DNA of 64,000 nt from Halomonas sp. HL-93. GTDB taxonomy: Bacteria; Pseudomonadota; Gammaproteobacteria; Pseudomonadales; Halomonadaceae. Made by a program: the position numbers and the translations under genes. The stretch lies in the NCBI RefSeq assembly GCF_900086985.1, contig NZ_LT593974.1, positions 1,178,001-1,242,000 on the forward strand, read 5' to 3'. Shown piece by piece: positions 27,670-36,746 of the stretch. The notes below the pieces were generated by a model. It was not told the origin of the DNA, did not search any database, and worked only from the letters and a program-made list of their open reading frames with translations. The stretch's first letter is position 1; each line of letters starts with the position of its first letter.

Positions 27670-27794
27670 GCTACGCCTCTTTTCGGATTGGGGCTCAGGA
27701 AAGTCCAATAGAGCTTTGTTAGTTTGGCTTCCATGTGCTGGACTTCAAGGGCTGTCATCGAAGTTATTCGGCTGAAGCTCTATGGCATTAGCGT

Positions 27795-28070
27795 TTGTTT
27801 GGCGTCGGGGATCCTTATCCGTGGTGGCTAGTCGAGCTTTATAATCGCTTTGGAAAAGCCGACTGGCTCGACGATGCGTTCAGCGCGGGGGACATTTTGA
27901 TGGTGCAGGTTCTGCGCAGACTGAATGGGCTGGGTTTGCGCAATGAGTATCCGAATCTCCCTGCCTATGCCGCCCGCGGCTATCTACCGAAGCAGTTGAC
28001 AAGGCGTGAAGCTAGCGCCGAACGTCATTTCGAGAAGAACGCGCCGGGCGTCCATCACCCAGCTGCTTAG
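27795..28070 (+). pseudogene. C-terminal fragment of a glutathione S-transferase
   Basis: A 91-residue frame whose segment AFSAGDILMVQVLRRLNGLG followed by NEYPNLPAYAARG is the last helical part of GST proteins (compare GST signatures with AD/GD, VLRxL, PNLxAYxxR). The thioredoxin-fold N-terminal domain with the glutathione site is absent and only a TTG is available as start. It is a remnant, overlapping the end of the AraC gene by 4 bp. Confidence 0.6.
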
Positions 28071-29026
28071 GCAGGCACCGATGTTGCCTGCGTGCCCCGC
28101 AACTGGCTAACGTCAGCCCGTGGCGGCGCGCCAAACATGCGGCTATATTCGCGGCTGAAGTGGGAGGGGCTTTCGTAACCCACCCGGTAGCTGGCGGTGG
28201 CCGCCTCAAGCCCCTCGGCGAGCATTAACCGCCGGGCTTCGTGCAGGCGTAGCTTCTTCTGGTACTGCAGGGGCGACATCCGGGTGACCTGGCGGAAGCT
28301 GTGATAAAGCGTCGACTCGCTCATATTGGCGCTCGCCGCCAGCTCACGGATCTTGAGCGGCTGCGCATAATGCTCTTTGAGGGCGTAGATGACCTGCGCG
28401 ATCCGATTGGCCTGGGAGTCCGAGGCGGCAAAGCGGCGCATATGCGGCCCCATTTCGCCCATCAGCGCCCGGTAGATCAGCTCCCGCCGGGCCAGGGGCG
28501 AAAGCACCGGTATATCTTCCGGGGCGTCGAGCAGGCTTAACAAGCGGTGAAGCGCACCCTGCATACGGGCATCCATGGGCGCAGATTTCAGGCCGCAGTC
28601 CATCTCGGAGCAGATGGCGTCATGGCCAGCAGACGGTGCCTTGTCGCCCAGTTCCAGTATCAGCCCGGCTACCTCCTGAGGATCGACCCTGACCTTTACT
28701 GCCAGGAAGGGCTGCTCCGGGGTGGCATGATCGATCCGTCCGACGACCGGCAGGTGAACGGCGCTCGCCATATAGCTCGGACCGCTGTAAACGATCTCCT
28801 TGTCTCCCAGCAATACCGTCTTGCTGCCCTGAATGACAAAACACAGGCAGGGTTCGTAAACCGCGCAGTGAAAACTGGTGGGGGCATCAACGCGCACCAG
28901 TTGAACTTCGGCAATCGCGGTGTCCTGAATATCTTCCAGGGGCGACCAGCGGCGAACGACCTGCCCCAACTGCTGGGGCAGGCTGTCACTGAAATGGGTA
29001 ATCTGCTCAGGTGCGATAACGGTCAA
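28067..29026 (-). CDS. AraC family transcriptional regulator (AraC_N type)
   Basis: 319 residues. The N-terminal AraC_N effector domain (YEPCLCFVIQGSKTVLLGDK) precedes two HTH modules at the C-terminus (LKIRELAASANMSESTLYHSFRQ and ASYRVGYESPSHFSREYSRMFG). It is divergent from the RND efflux operon, with a 450-bp spacer containing two direct repeats that may be its binding sites. Effector unknown. Confidence 0.93.
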   Translation of the reverse strand: MTVIAPEQITHFSDSLPQQLGQVVRRWSPLEDIQDTAIAEVQLVRVDAPTSFHCAVYEPCLCFVIQGSKTVLLGDKEIVYSGPSYMASAVHLPVVGRIDHATPEQPFLAVKVRVDPQEVAGLILELGDKAPSAGHDAICSEMDCGLKSAPMDARMQGALHRLLSLLDAPEDIPVLSPLARRELIYRALMGEMGPHMRRFAASDSQANRIAQVIYALKEHYAQPLKIRELAASANMSESTLYHSFRQVTRMSPLQYQKKLRLHEARRLMLAEGLEAATASYRVGYESPSHFSREYSRMFGAPPRADVSQLRGTQATSVPA

Positions 29027-29097
29027 TGGCTCTCCTCCCTAACCGTTCCCAGTATATGCCTTCGCCCCACTAATCGAAGGTATTTTCAGTGTGTTTT

Positions 29098-29129
29098 GCA
29101 GAATCAGGCAAGCACCCCGCAGAAACCGA
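29098..29129. promoter_or_regulatory. Direct repeat 1, candidate AraC-type binding site
   Basis: CAGAATCAGGCAAGCACCCC then GCAGAAACCG. It matches the second repeat at 29229-29260 at all but about four positions; the centres are 131 bp apart. Confidence 0.45.
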
Positions 29130-29228
29130 CAACCCACGCGGTATGTCATCAGATCGTCATAACGCTCATGGGCGGAAACAGGCCGATGTGCTGACGCCCC
29201 GCCGCGTATCGCTTTTCAAATGTCGTGA

Positions 29229-29260
29229 CAGAATCAGGCAATCATCCCGCAGGAACCCGC
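29229..29260. promoter_or_regulatory. Direct repeat 2, candidate AraC-type binding site
   Basis: CAGAATCAGGCAATCATCCC then GCAGGAACCC, same orientation as the repeat at 29098-29129. Direct repeats of this kind are the usual recognition pattern of AraC-type proteins. Confidence 0.45.
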
Positions 29261-29477
29261 TACCTTGAACACGCTCGCCTCGCCTATGGTGAGTAACGTC
29301 GGATAGAGAGTAACCAACTGCTCGTCCATGCCAGCTCCTTCGTCCCTCCCGATGACAATAAATGACTGTCGATTCTGACAGCGGTTAAACGACTAGTAAA
29401 TCGTCAACCGCCCGCGCGGTGCGACATCCATAACGAACGCTGCTACCGGGGTTCGGTAGCCACTGGAGCAATTCATC

Positions 29478-30665
29478 ATGGGAAGTTTGTATCAAAGCGT
29501 CCGCCTGGCAAGCCGCCGGGCGGTGATCCCGTTTCTGCTGCTGATGGCCTTGCTGACGGGGTGCGAGGCCCAGAGCGAAGAGGCGGCAGCGCCTGCAGCG
29601 CCGCCACCGCCGGAAGTCGACGTGGCGGAAATCGTCGCCCAGCCGGTGGTGTTGAGCGAGTCATTCACCGGCCGGGTGGAAGCCGCCGAAACGGTCGAGC
29701 TAAGAGCCCGGGTGAGCGGCTATATCCAGGAAGTGGCATTTGAAGAGGGCGAACTGGTCGAGCAAGGGGATCTGCTGTTCCAGATCGACCAGCGGCCCTA
29801 CCAGGCGCGGGTTGGCGCCGCCCAGGCGGATCTTGCCCAGGCCAGAAGCCAACTCGCCCAGGCCGGAAGTGAAGCCGAGCGGGCCCGCGTGCTGCTGGGC
29901 CGCCAGGCCATTTCTCAAGAGGTGCATGACCAGCGTCAAGCGGCGCTGAACAATGCCCGCGCCATGGTGGATGCCGCTCAGGCCGCCCTGGATACCGCCG
30001 AGCTTGATCTTGAGTATACCCGTATTACCGCGCCCGTCAGCGGCCGCGCCGGCCGGGCCATGGTGACCCTTGGCAATCTGGCCAGTGCCGACCAGAGCCT
30101 GCTGACCACACTGGTGAGCATCGATCCGATACACGTCTACTTCGAGGCTGACGAACAGGCTGCCTTTGCCAGCCAGACACTCCTCACCGGTGACGCGTCG
30201 AACAGCCTGAATATCGAGCTGGGCGGCGACCCGCAGCGCCAGTACAAAGGCACCCTGGACTTTATCGACAACCGCTTGAACCCCAACACCGGCACCCTGC
30301 AGTTCCGGGCGGTGCTGGACAACCCGGACGGCCGCATTCGGCCCGGGGAGTTTGCGCGGGTCGAAATGCCGGTCGCGCGGTTGGAGCAAGCGCTGTTGGT
30401 GGATGGCAAGGCGGTGCTGACCGACCAGGATCGCCGCTACGTCTATGTGGTGGATGAGAACAACCTGGCCCAGCGGCGCCCGGTCGCCACAGGGCGCCAG
30501 GTGGATGAACGTACGGTCATCAGCGAAGGGCTCTCTGCTGGTGATCGGGTGATCGTCAACGGGGTGCAAAAAGTCTTTATGCCGGGCATGGAAGTGAGCC
30601 CTCAAACGGTGCCCGCCGCCCCGGCGGCTGACGCTCAACCCGCCATTGCTGCCAGGGAGGACTAA
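29478..30665 (+). CDS. RND efflux periplasmic adaptor (AcrA/MexE-like)
   Basis: 395 residues. Lipoprotein signal with lipobox LLTGC near residue 28, so anchored in the inner membrane facing the periplasm. Order of domains: short proline-rich linker, barrel-sandwich half (SGYIQEVAFEEGELVEQGDL), long alpha-helical hairpin (about residues 105-175), second half (SGRAGRAMVTLGNLAS), beta-barrel and membrane-proximal domain. It lies 6 bp before the pump gene. Confidence 0.95.
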   Translation: MGSLYQSVRLASRRAVIPFLLLMALLTGCEAQSEEAAAPAAPPPPEVDVAEIVAQPVVLSESFTGRVEAAETVELRARVSGYIQEVAFEEGELVEQGDLLFQIDQRPYQARVGAAQADLAQARSQLAQAGSEAERARVLLGRQAISQEVHDQRQAALNNARAMVDAAQAALDTAELDLEYTRITAPVSGRAGRAMVTLGNLASADQSLLTTLVSIDPIHVYFEADEQAAFASQTLLTGDASNSLNIELGGDPQRQYKGTLDFIDNRLNPNTGTLQFRAVLDNPDGRIRPGEFARVEMPVARLEQALLVDGKAVLTDQDRRYVYVVDENNLAQRRPVATGRQVDERTVISEGLSAGDRVIVNGVQKVFMPGMEVSPQTVPAAPAADAQPAIAARED

Positions 30666-30671
30666 ACCACC

Positions 30672-33600
30672 ATGAATTTCTCGCGTTTCTTCGTGGACCG
30701 ACCGATATTTGCGGCGGTGCTGTCGATTATTATTCTGGCGGTGGGGCTGATCTCGATTCCCAACCTGCCGATCAGCGAGTACCCGGATGTCGTGCCGCCC
30801 TCCGTGGTGGTGCGCACGGTTTACCCCGGCGCCAACCCGAAGGAGATCGCCGAAACGGTCGCCACGCCCCTGGAAGAAGCCATCAATGGCGTCGAGGACA
30901 TGATGTACCTCAAGTCGGTCGCGGGCTCTGATGGGGTGCTGCAAATGACCGTCACCTTCCGCCCGGGTACCGATGCCGAGGAGGCCGCCGTTCGGGTGCA
31001 GAACCGCGTTAGCCAGGCGGAAGCTCGGCTTCCGGAATCCGTGCGTCGGCAAGGCGTCACCACCCAGAAGCAGTCGCCAACGTTTCTGATGGTCGTTCAC
31101 CTGACCTCGCCCAGCGGCGAATACGATACCCTCTACCTGCGCAACTATGTGCGGCTGAATGTTCGCGACCGTCTGGCACGCCTTGAGGGGGTAGGGGATG
31201 CGCAAATCTTCGGTGGAGGGGACTACGCCATGCGGGCATGGCTCGATCCCGAACGAATCGCCGCCCGTGGCCTGACGGCCGGCGATGTGGTCGGCGCCAT
31301 GCGCGAACAGAACGTCCAGGTCTCCGCCGGGCAGTTGGGGGCCGAACCCATTGAAGACAGTGACTTTCTCACCCTGATCAACGCCCGAGGGCGGCTGGAA
31401 ACGGTGGAGGAGTTTGGCGACATCGTGCTGAAGCGCGGTGAGGGCGGCGAGATCCTCAGGCTTGCGGATGTGGCCCGGCTGGAAATGGGCGCCGGGGACT
31501 ATACGCTGCGCTCGCAGTTGGACAGCAACAACGCGGTGGGTGTGGGGATCTTCCAGGCACCGGGGGCCAATGCGCTGGAGATTCGCGAGCAGGTCGTCGC
31601 CACCATGGACGAGCTGTCCGAACAGTTTCCGGACGGCGTGGAGTATGAAGCGGTCTACGACACCACCATCTTCGTCAATGACTCGATAAAGTCGGTGATC
31701 GCCACCCTGCTGGAAGCCGTGCTGCTGGTGGTGCTGGTCGTCACGCTGTTCCTGCAGACCTGGCGTGCCTCCATTATCCCACTGCTGGCGGTGCCGGTAT
31801 CGGTGATCGGCACGTTCGCGGCGCTCTACTTGCTGGGCTACTCCATTAACACGCTGACCCTGTTTGGGTTGGTGCTGGCCATCGGTATCGTGGTGGACGA
31901 CGCCATCGTGGTGGTGGAAAACGTGGAGCGGAATATCGAGGAGGGCCTAAAGCCCCAGGCCGCCGCCCATCAGGCCATGAGAGAAGTCTCCGGGCCTATC
32001 ATCGCGGTGGGGCTGGTGCTGTGTGCGGTGTTTATCCCCATGGCCTTTCTCTCGGGGGTGACCGGTCAATTCTATAGCCAGTTTGCAGTGACGATTGCCA
32101 TCTCCACGGTGATCTCCACCATCAACTCGCTGACCCTGTCGCCCGCGCTGGCCGCGATGCTGCTCAAGCCCCATGACGCGCCCAAGGATCGACTCACCCG
32201 CGTGATCGATACGCTGTTTGGCTGGATTTTCCGGCCCTTCAACCGCTTCTTTAACGCCAGCTCCAACAAGTACCAGGGCGGCGTGGCCCGCTCCCTGAAG
32301 CATCGTGGCGCGGTGTTTGTGGTCTACGCGCTGTTGTTGCTGGGCACTGGCGTGATGTTCAAGGCGGTGCCGCCCGGGTTTATCCCGGTTCAGGACAAGC
32401 TGTATCTGATTGCTGGCGTCATCCTTCCGGAAGGGGCTTCGCTGGAGCGAACCGATGAGATGCTTCAGGACGTCGTGGACATCGCCATGGAGACCGAGGG
32501 CGTGGAGCACGCCATCGCCTTTCCCGGCCTGAACGCGCTGCAGTTCACCAACACCTCCAACACCGGGGTAGCCTTTCTAACCCTCAGTGCCTTTGGTGAG
32601 CGCAGCCTCAGCGCTGCGGAAATAAACGCCCGCATCAACCAGGGCATTGGCGGCCTGAAAGAAGGCTTTGCGTTTTCCTTTATGCCGCCGCCGATTCTGG
32701 GACTGGGCAACGGGTCTGGCTTCCAGCTGTTTATCGAGGATCGCGGTAACCTTGGCTATGGGGCATTGCAGCAGGCGGTGAACCAGCTCCAGGGCGCGAT
32801 TGCGCAAACGCCGGGGATGGGCTTTCCGATCAGCAGCTATCAATCCAACGTCCCGCAGTTGGATGCCGAAGTGGATCGTCTGAGGGCCAAGGCCCAGGGT
32901 GTGCCTCTGACAGAGCTGTTCGACACCCTGCAGACCTATCTGGGTTCGACCTATGTGAATGACTTCAACCGCTTTGGCCGCACCTGGCAGGTGATCGCCC
33001 AGGCGGACGCTCCTTATCGGGCCAGCGTGGAAGACATCGCCCGGCTGCGCACCCGTAACGACCAGGGCGAAATGGTGCCCATCGGCACCATGGTGGATAT
33101 CCGTCAAACCTTCGGCCCCGACCCGGTATTGCGCTACAACGGCTACCCGGCGGCGGACCTGGCCGGTGAGTTCGACCCCCGCGTGCTCTCTTCCGCCCAG
33201 GCGATGGACACTATCAACGGCCTGGCGGAAGAGCTGCTGCCCCCAGGCATGGCGCTGGAGTGGACTGATCTAAGCTACCAGCAGTCCACCCAGGGTAACG
33301 CGGCGCTGGTGGTCTTCCCGCTGTCGATCCTGCTGGTATTCCTGGTGCTGGCGGCCCTCTACGAGAGCTGGACGCTACCGCTGGCGGTGATTCTGATCGT
33401 GCCCATGTCGATGCTCGCGGCGCTGATTGGCGTCTGGTTTGGCGGGGGCGATAACAACATCTTCGTGCAGGTGGGGCTGGTGGTGCTAATTGGCCTGGCA
33501 TGTAAGAACGCCATCCTGATCGTGGAGTTCGCCCGCGAGCTGGAACTGCAGGGCAAGGGCACGGTGGAAGCCGCCCTGGAAGCCTGTCGGTTGCGGCTGC

Positions 33601-33860
33601 GGCCGATCATCATGACCTCGATCGCCTTCACGGCGGCGGTGTTGCCGTCGGTAGTGGCCACCGGCGCAGGCGCCGAGGTACGGGCGGCGCTGGGTACGGC
33701 GGTGTTTGCCGGCATGATTGGGGTGACGCTGTTCGGGCTATTCCTGACCCCGGTATTCTATGTGGCGCTGCGCAAGCTCTCCGGTTCTCGGCCGCTTGTT
33801 AGCCATCACAGCGCTACCTCGGACACCACACCTTACCCCGCCAGCCACCCCCAAAGTTGA
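30672..33860 (+). CDS. RND multidrug efflux transporter (MexF/AcrB-like)
   Basis: 1062 residues, the normal size for HAE1-type pumps. N-terminus MNFSRFFVDRPIFAAVLSII; the TM4 proton-relay pair is in IVVDDAIVVVENVER, and a second TM block (PLSILLVFLVLAALYESWTL) marks the duplicated half. Functions as a trimer exporting hydrophobic compounds by proton motive force. No outer-membrane channel gene follows, so it must borrow one encoded elsewhere. Its last 28 bp overlap the end of the convergent sbtA-like gene. Confidence 0.96.
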   Translation: MNFSRFFVDRPIFAAVLSIIILAVGLISIPNLPISEYPDVVPPSVVVRTVYPGANPKEIAETVATPLEEAINGVEDMMYLKSVAGSDGVLQMTVTFRPGTDAEEAAVRVQNRVSQAEARLPESVRRQGVTTQKQSPTFLMVVHLTSPSGEYDTLYLRNYVRLNVRDRLARLEGVGDAQIFGGGDYAMRAWLDPERIAARGLTAGDVVGAMREQNVQVSAGQLGAEPIEDSDFLTLINARGRLETVEEFGDIVLKRGEGGEILRLADVARLEMGAGDYTLRSQLDSNNAVGVGIFQAPGANALEIREQVVATMDELSEQFPDGVEYEAVYDTTIFVNDSIKSVIATLLEAVLLVVLVVTLFLQTWRASIIPLLAVPVSVIGTFAALYLLGYSINTLTLFGLVLAIGIVVDDAIVVVENVERNIEEGLKPQAAAHQAMREVSGPIIAVGLVLCAVFIPMAFLSGVTGQFYSQFAVTIAISTVISTINSLTLSPALAAMLLKPHDAPKDRLTRVIDTLFGWIFRPFNRFFNASSNKYQGGVARSLKHRGAVFVVYALLLLGTGVMFKAVPPGFIPVQDKLYLIAGVILPEGASLERTDEMLQDVVDIAMETEGVEHAIAFPGLNALQFTNTSNTGVAFLTLSAFGERSLSAAEINARINQGIGGLKEGFAFSFMPPPILGLGNGSGFQLFIEDRGNLGYGALQQAVNQLQGAIAQTPGMGFPISSYQSNVPQLDAEVDRLRAKAQGVPLTELFDTLQTYLGSTYVNDFNRFGRTWQVIAQADAPYRASVEDIARLRTRNDQGEMVPIGTMVDIRQTFGPDPVLRYNGYPAADLAGEFDPRVLSSAQAMDTINGLAEELLPPGMALEWTDLSYQQSTQGNAALVVFPLSILLVFLVLAALYESWTLPLAVILIVPMSMLAALIGVWFGGGDNNIFVQVGLVVLIGLACKNAILIVEFARELELQGKGTVEAALEACRLRLRPIIMTSIAFTAAVLPSVVATGAGAEVRAALGTAVFAGMIGVTLFGLFLTPVFYVALRKLSGSRPLVSHHSATSDTTPYPASHPQS

Positions 33861-34792
33861 TGATAGAGCGGTATGCCAATCAACACATTGAACGGAAAGG
33901 TGAGACCCAGTGAGGCCAACATGGCAAGACCAATGTTGGCCTCTGGAATAGCGGCTCGCACGGCGACAGGCGCGGCAATGTAAGAGGCACTGGCGGTAAG
34001 GCTGGCGAGTATCACCGCGGAGCCAGCGGGCAGCCCAAGCCAGAACGCCATCATCAGGCCAAAGCTGGAAAGTACGATAGGTGCTGTCAGTGCGAAAATG
34101 ATCAGGCGGCTGTGCCCCCAGCGCAGGCTGCGCAGCGTTTCTGCGGCGACCAGGCCCATCTCCAGCAGGAACAGCGCCAGGATGCCCTGGAAGGCGTTGG
34201 TATAAAGGCTGGTCACCGATTCACCGGCATTCGGGCCATAGAGCCAGCCGATCAAAACGCCGCCCACTAGCAGAATCACGCCACGATTGGTCAGGGTCTC
34301 GTGCCAGAGCCCTGACGTTTTATTCAGCTCTGCTGCTGTGGCACTGCGGTTACCGCGGCTGAAGCGCCGGTAGAGCAATAGCCCGAGCATGATGGCGGGT
34401 AGTTCAAGCAGTACCAGGTAAAGCGTGACTTGCCCGCCGGTCACCAGATCATGCGCTTCGGTGTACGCCAAGGCAACGGCAAAGGTCCCGGCGCTCACCG
34501 AGCCGTAGTGGGCGGCCAGGCTGGCGCTGTCGGCAAGCGACAGCCGCACCAGGTAGCGAACCACCGGAAACACCACCAGCGGAATGATGATGCCCAAGAG
34601 CGTGACACCGGCCAATTCGATCAGCAGTGAGGTGCTTAAGCTGCCGTGCAGCGCCATGCCGCCTTTAAGGCCAATGGTCAGCATCAACAGCAGACTTAGA
34701 ATGTCGTAAGCGGCTTTGGGAATGCTGAGGTCGGAGCGCACCACGCCGGCGACAACACCTAATACAAAGAACATGACCACAATATCAGGCAC
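33833..34792 (-). CDS. SbtA-like sodium-dependent bicarbonate transporter family (DUF897)
   Basis: 319 residues, ten or so hydrophobic segments in two repeats (LMLTIGLKGGMALHGS; FLLEMGLVAAETL), ending in TASASYIAAPVAVRAAIPEA, as in SbtA. The frame opens at 34852, but a GTG at 34792 has AAGGAG seven bases upstream. The divergent LysR is of the CbbR/CmpR kind, which supports an inorganic-carbon or anion transport role; the actual substrate is not shown by sequence. Confidence 0.85.
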   Translation of the reverse strand: MPDIVVMFFVLGVVAGVVRSDLSIPKAAYDILSLLLMLTIGLKGGMALHGSLSTSLLIELAGVTLLGIIIPLVVFPVVRYLVRLSLADSASLAAHYGSVSAGTFAVALAYTEAHDLVTGGQVTLYLVLLELPAIMLGLLLYRRFSRGNRSATAAELNKTSGLWHETLTNRGVILLVGGVLIGWLYGPNAGESVTSLYTNAFQGILALFLLEMGLVAAETLRSLRWGHSRLIIFALTAPIVLSSFGLMMAFWLGLPAGSAVILASLTASASYIAAPVAVRAAIPEANIGLAMLASLGLTFPFNVLIGIPLYHQLWGWLAG

Positions 34793-34867
34793 GGCAACTC
34801 TCCTTGAGGGGGGGCAGCCACTGTAGCGATGTCTAGTAATTGATGAAAACAAATAAACTTTATATAG

Positions 34868-34887
34868 TTATAGATAATTATCTATAA
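34868..34887. promoter_or_regulatory. Perfect 20-bp palindrome, candidate LysR operator
   Basis: TTATAGATAATTATCTATAA is its own reverse complement. It lies 7 bp before the lysR start codon in the 102-bp divergent region and contains TTA and TAA half-sites as preferred by CbbR/CmpR-type regulators. It overlaps the expected ribosome binding area, suggesting autorepression. Confidence 0.65.
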
Positions 34888-34894
34888 TCTCAGC

Positions 34895-35863
34895 ATGAAG
34901 ATACGCCAACTAACTTTTCGATTGCTTCAGGTTTATACCGACGTAGTGCGCACGGGTTCGATTACGGCCACCGCCAATCGGCTTCATCTGACCCAGCCGA
35001 CGGTATCTCAGCAGCTCAAACGTCTGCGGGAAATTGTTGGTGAACCCATTGTTCGCCAGGAAGAAGGGCGCGTGGTGCCCACGGAGGTTGGCCAGGCGCT
35101 TTACCAGCTAAGTCAGGACTTACTCAGCCGTGCCGATGTGTTTAGCCAGTATCTGGATGAATACAACCGTGGCAGCCGTGGCCACTTCAGCATTGGCTTG
35201 GTCAACACCGCGCAGTACGTGCTACCCCGCCTTTTAGGGCCGTTTAGTCAGGCTAACCCGCAAGTAGATGCCACGGTAGAGATCGGTAATCGTCAGCAGA
35301 TGCTCAATCGCTTTGAGCGCCATGAGGATGATATCTATGTGTTTAGTCATCCGCCTTCGGATGACGATGTGCTGGCCGCCCCATTTCTGAGCAACCCGTT
35401 GGTAGTGGTGGGGCCGGAGACATCCCGCTGGGCCGATGTGAAAGGCCTCACCATGGAGGCCTTGAAAGACGAGCGTTTTCTGCTGCGCGAGCCGGGTTCC
35501 GCGACCCGGCATACCTTTGATGCCTGGCTTTACAGTGCGGGCATTGAGCTGCGTTCCACTCAGCAGATTGCCAGCAACGAGGCGATTCGCCTTGCAGTGG
35601 CCTCAGGCATGGGCCTGGCGGTGTTGTCCCGCCACGTGGTAGCGGATTCCCCCAAAGGCGTTCAAGAGCTGTCCTTGCCGGGCTTTCCACTAAAAAGTCG
35701 CTGGCACTTTGTGGTACGTCGCCAGCGCCGCCTACCGCCAGCTGCCTATCGTTTTTTAAGCTTCGTACAAGGCTCGCTGGCCCAGGCATTTGACGAACCT
35801 GAAGGCGAGATGGCTGTGGCTGAACTGCTTGGTGCCATAGCCTCGAGTGGCCAGCGAGGTTAG
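34895..35863 (+). CDS. LysR family regulator (CbbR/CmpR-like)
   Basis: 322 residues. HTH at residues 10-65 (GSITATANRLHLTQPTVSQQLKRLREIVGEP), effector domain with LLREPGSATRHTFDAWL, a pattern characteristic of CbbR/CysB-type members. Divergent from the sbtA-like gene with a palindromic operator between them. Its stop overlaps that of the convergent phosphoribosyltransferase by 4 bp. Confidence 0.92.
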   Translation: MKIRQLTFRLLQVYTDVVRTGSITATANRLHLTQPTVSQQLKRLREIVGEPIVRQEEGRVVPTEVGQALYQLSQDLLSRADVFSQYLDEYNRGSRGHFSIGLVNTAQYVLPRLLGPFSQANPQVDATVEIGNRQQMLNRFERHEDDIYVFSHPPSDDDVLAAPFLSNPLVVVGPETSRWADVKGLTMEALKDERFLLREPGSATRHTFDAWLYSAGIELRSTQQIASNEAIRLAVASGMGLAVLSRHVVADSPKGVQELSLPGFPLKSRWHFVVRRQRRLPPAAYRFLSFVQGSLAQAFDEPEGEMAVAELLGAIASSGQRG

Positions 35864-36522
35864 TTGCTCAACAAATCACGCGCTGCCTGCAATAACGCAA
35901 TGACTTCGTCATCGCTGGTTTGGGTGAAGTCGTGATAGTGCATACCCACGGCGTTAAAAGGCTCAGGCGTCGCTAGGCAAATCAAGTCGTCTACCTCAGT
36001 TGCCAGTTCATCCACTGCAGCCTGAGGGGCGACAGGTACTGCCAGGGTCACCGTGGAGACTCCCGCCAGGCGTAGTCCTCTAACGGCTGCTTTGGCGGTC
36101 CCGCCTGTGGCGATACCGTCGTCCACTAGTAATACATGGCGGCCGCTGACGTTTATCGGCGGGCGCTTGCCGATGTAGGCTTGGCGACGGCGGGCAATCT
36201 CCTCTAGCTGGCGCTGAGTCTCGGCTTCAAGGTAATCTTCGGATGGTTGAAATAGTTCAACCGCTCGCGGTGTCAGTACCACCTGCGGTGGATCCCCATC
36301 TACAACCGCGCCTAATCCAAACTCGGGTTGTCCAGGCGCGCCTATCTTGCGCACTACCACCACATCAAGTGGGCATGGGAGATTGATCGCCACCTCGTAG
36401 GCCACCGGCACACCACCGCGCGGTAGGGAAAGTACAACGTCATAGTGTTTGCCGGATAGTGCGTTGGCAAGCTGGCGTCCTGCCTCGCGTCGATTATCGA
36501 ATAGCTCACGGTGTTTGGACAT
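35860..36522 (-). CDS. Phosphoribosyltransferase family protein
   Basis: 220 residues. The PRPP-binding loop is VLLVDDGIATGGTAKAA near residue 130. The upstream DVVLSLPRGGVPVAYEVA and VVVRKIGAPGQPEFGLGAV match a group of stand-alone PRTases of uncertain substrate. No regulator or nucleotide pathway gene adjoins it. Confidence 0.9.
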   Translation of the reverse strand: MSKHRELFDNRREAGRQLANALSGKHYDVVLSLPRGGVPVAYEVAINLPCPLDVVVVRKIGAPGQPEFGLGAVVDGDPPQVVLTPRAVELFQPSEDYLEAETQRQLEEIARRRQAYIGKRPPINVSGRHVLLVDDGIATGGTAKAAVRGLRLAGVSTVTLAVPVAPQAAVDELATEVDDLICLATPEPFNAVGMHYHDFTQTSDDEVIALLQAARDLLSN

Positions 36523-36746
36523 AAGCAGCTCCTAACAAACGACTACGTGCTTGGTCCTCCCTTGGGCGTTTTCAGTCCTAAAGTTATTGCTGACGTTTCG
36601 TTAACGTGGGGGTGGACAACGAGCGTCACCCAAGTCAACTATAGATAAACGCTAGTCTGACTATAGTAAGTAAGTACCGGCTTATCCAAGCCCATGCGAT
36701 TTGTTAGTTAATCGTCGTTAATAACAGTCGCAAAGGAGGCGTTACG

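Larger units (their letters stand above)
29027..29477. other. Divergent control region of araC-like gene and RND operon
   Basis: No gene seen. It contains two direct repeats (29098-29129, 29229-29260), and the ribosome binding site GGAG before the RND adaptor gene at the right end. Confidence 0.5.

Noticed and set aside
29700..31205. 501-codon minus-strand frame
   Set aside because: It is an antisense shadow of the RND adaptor and pump genes, rich in His, Gly and Arg as expected for a shadow of high-GC coding DNA.
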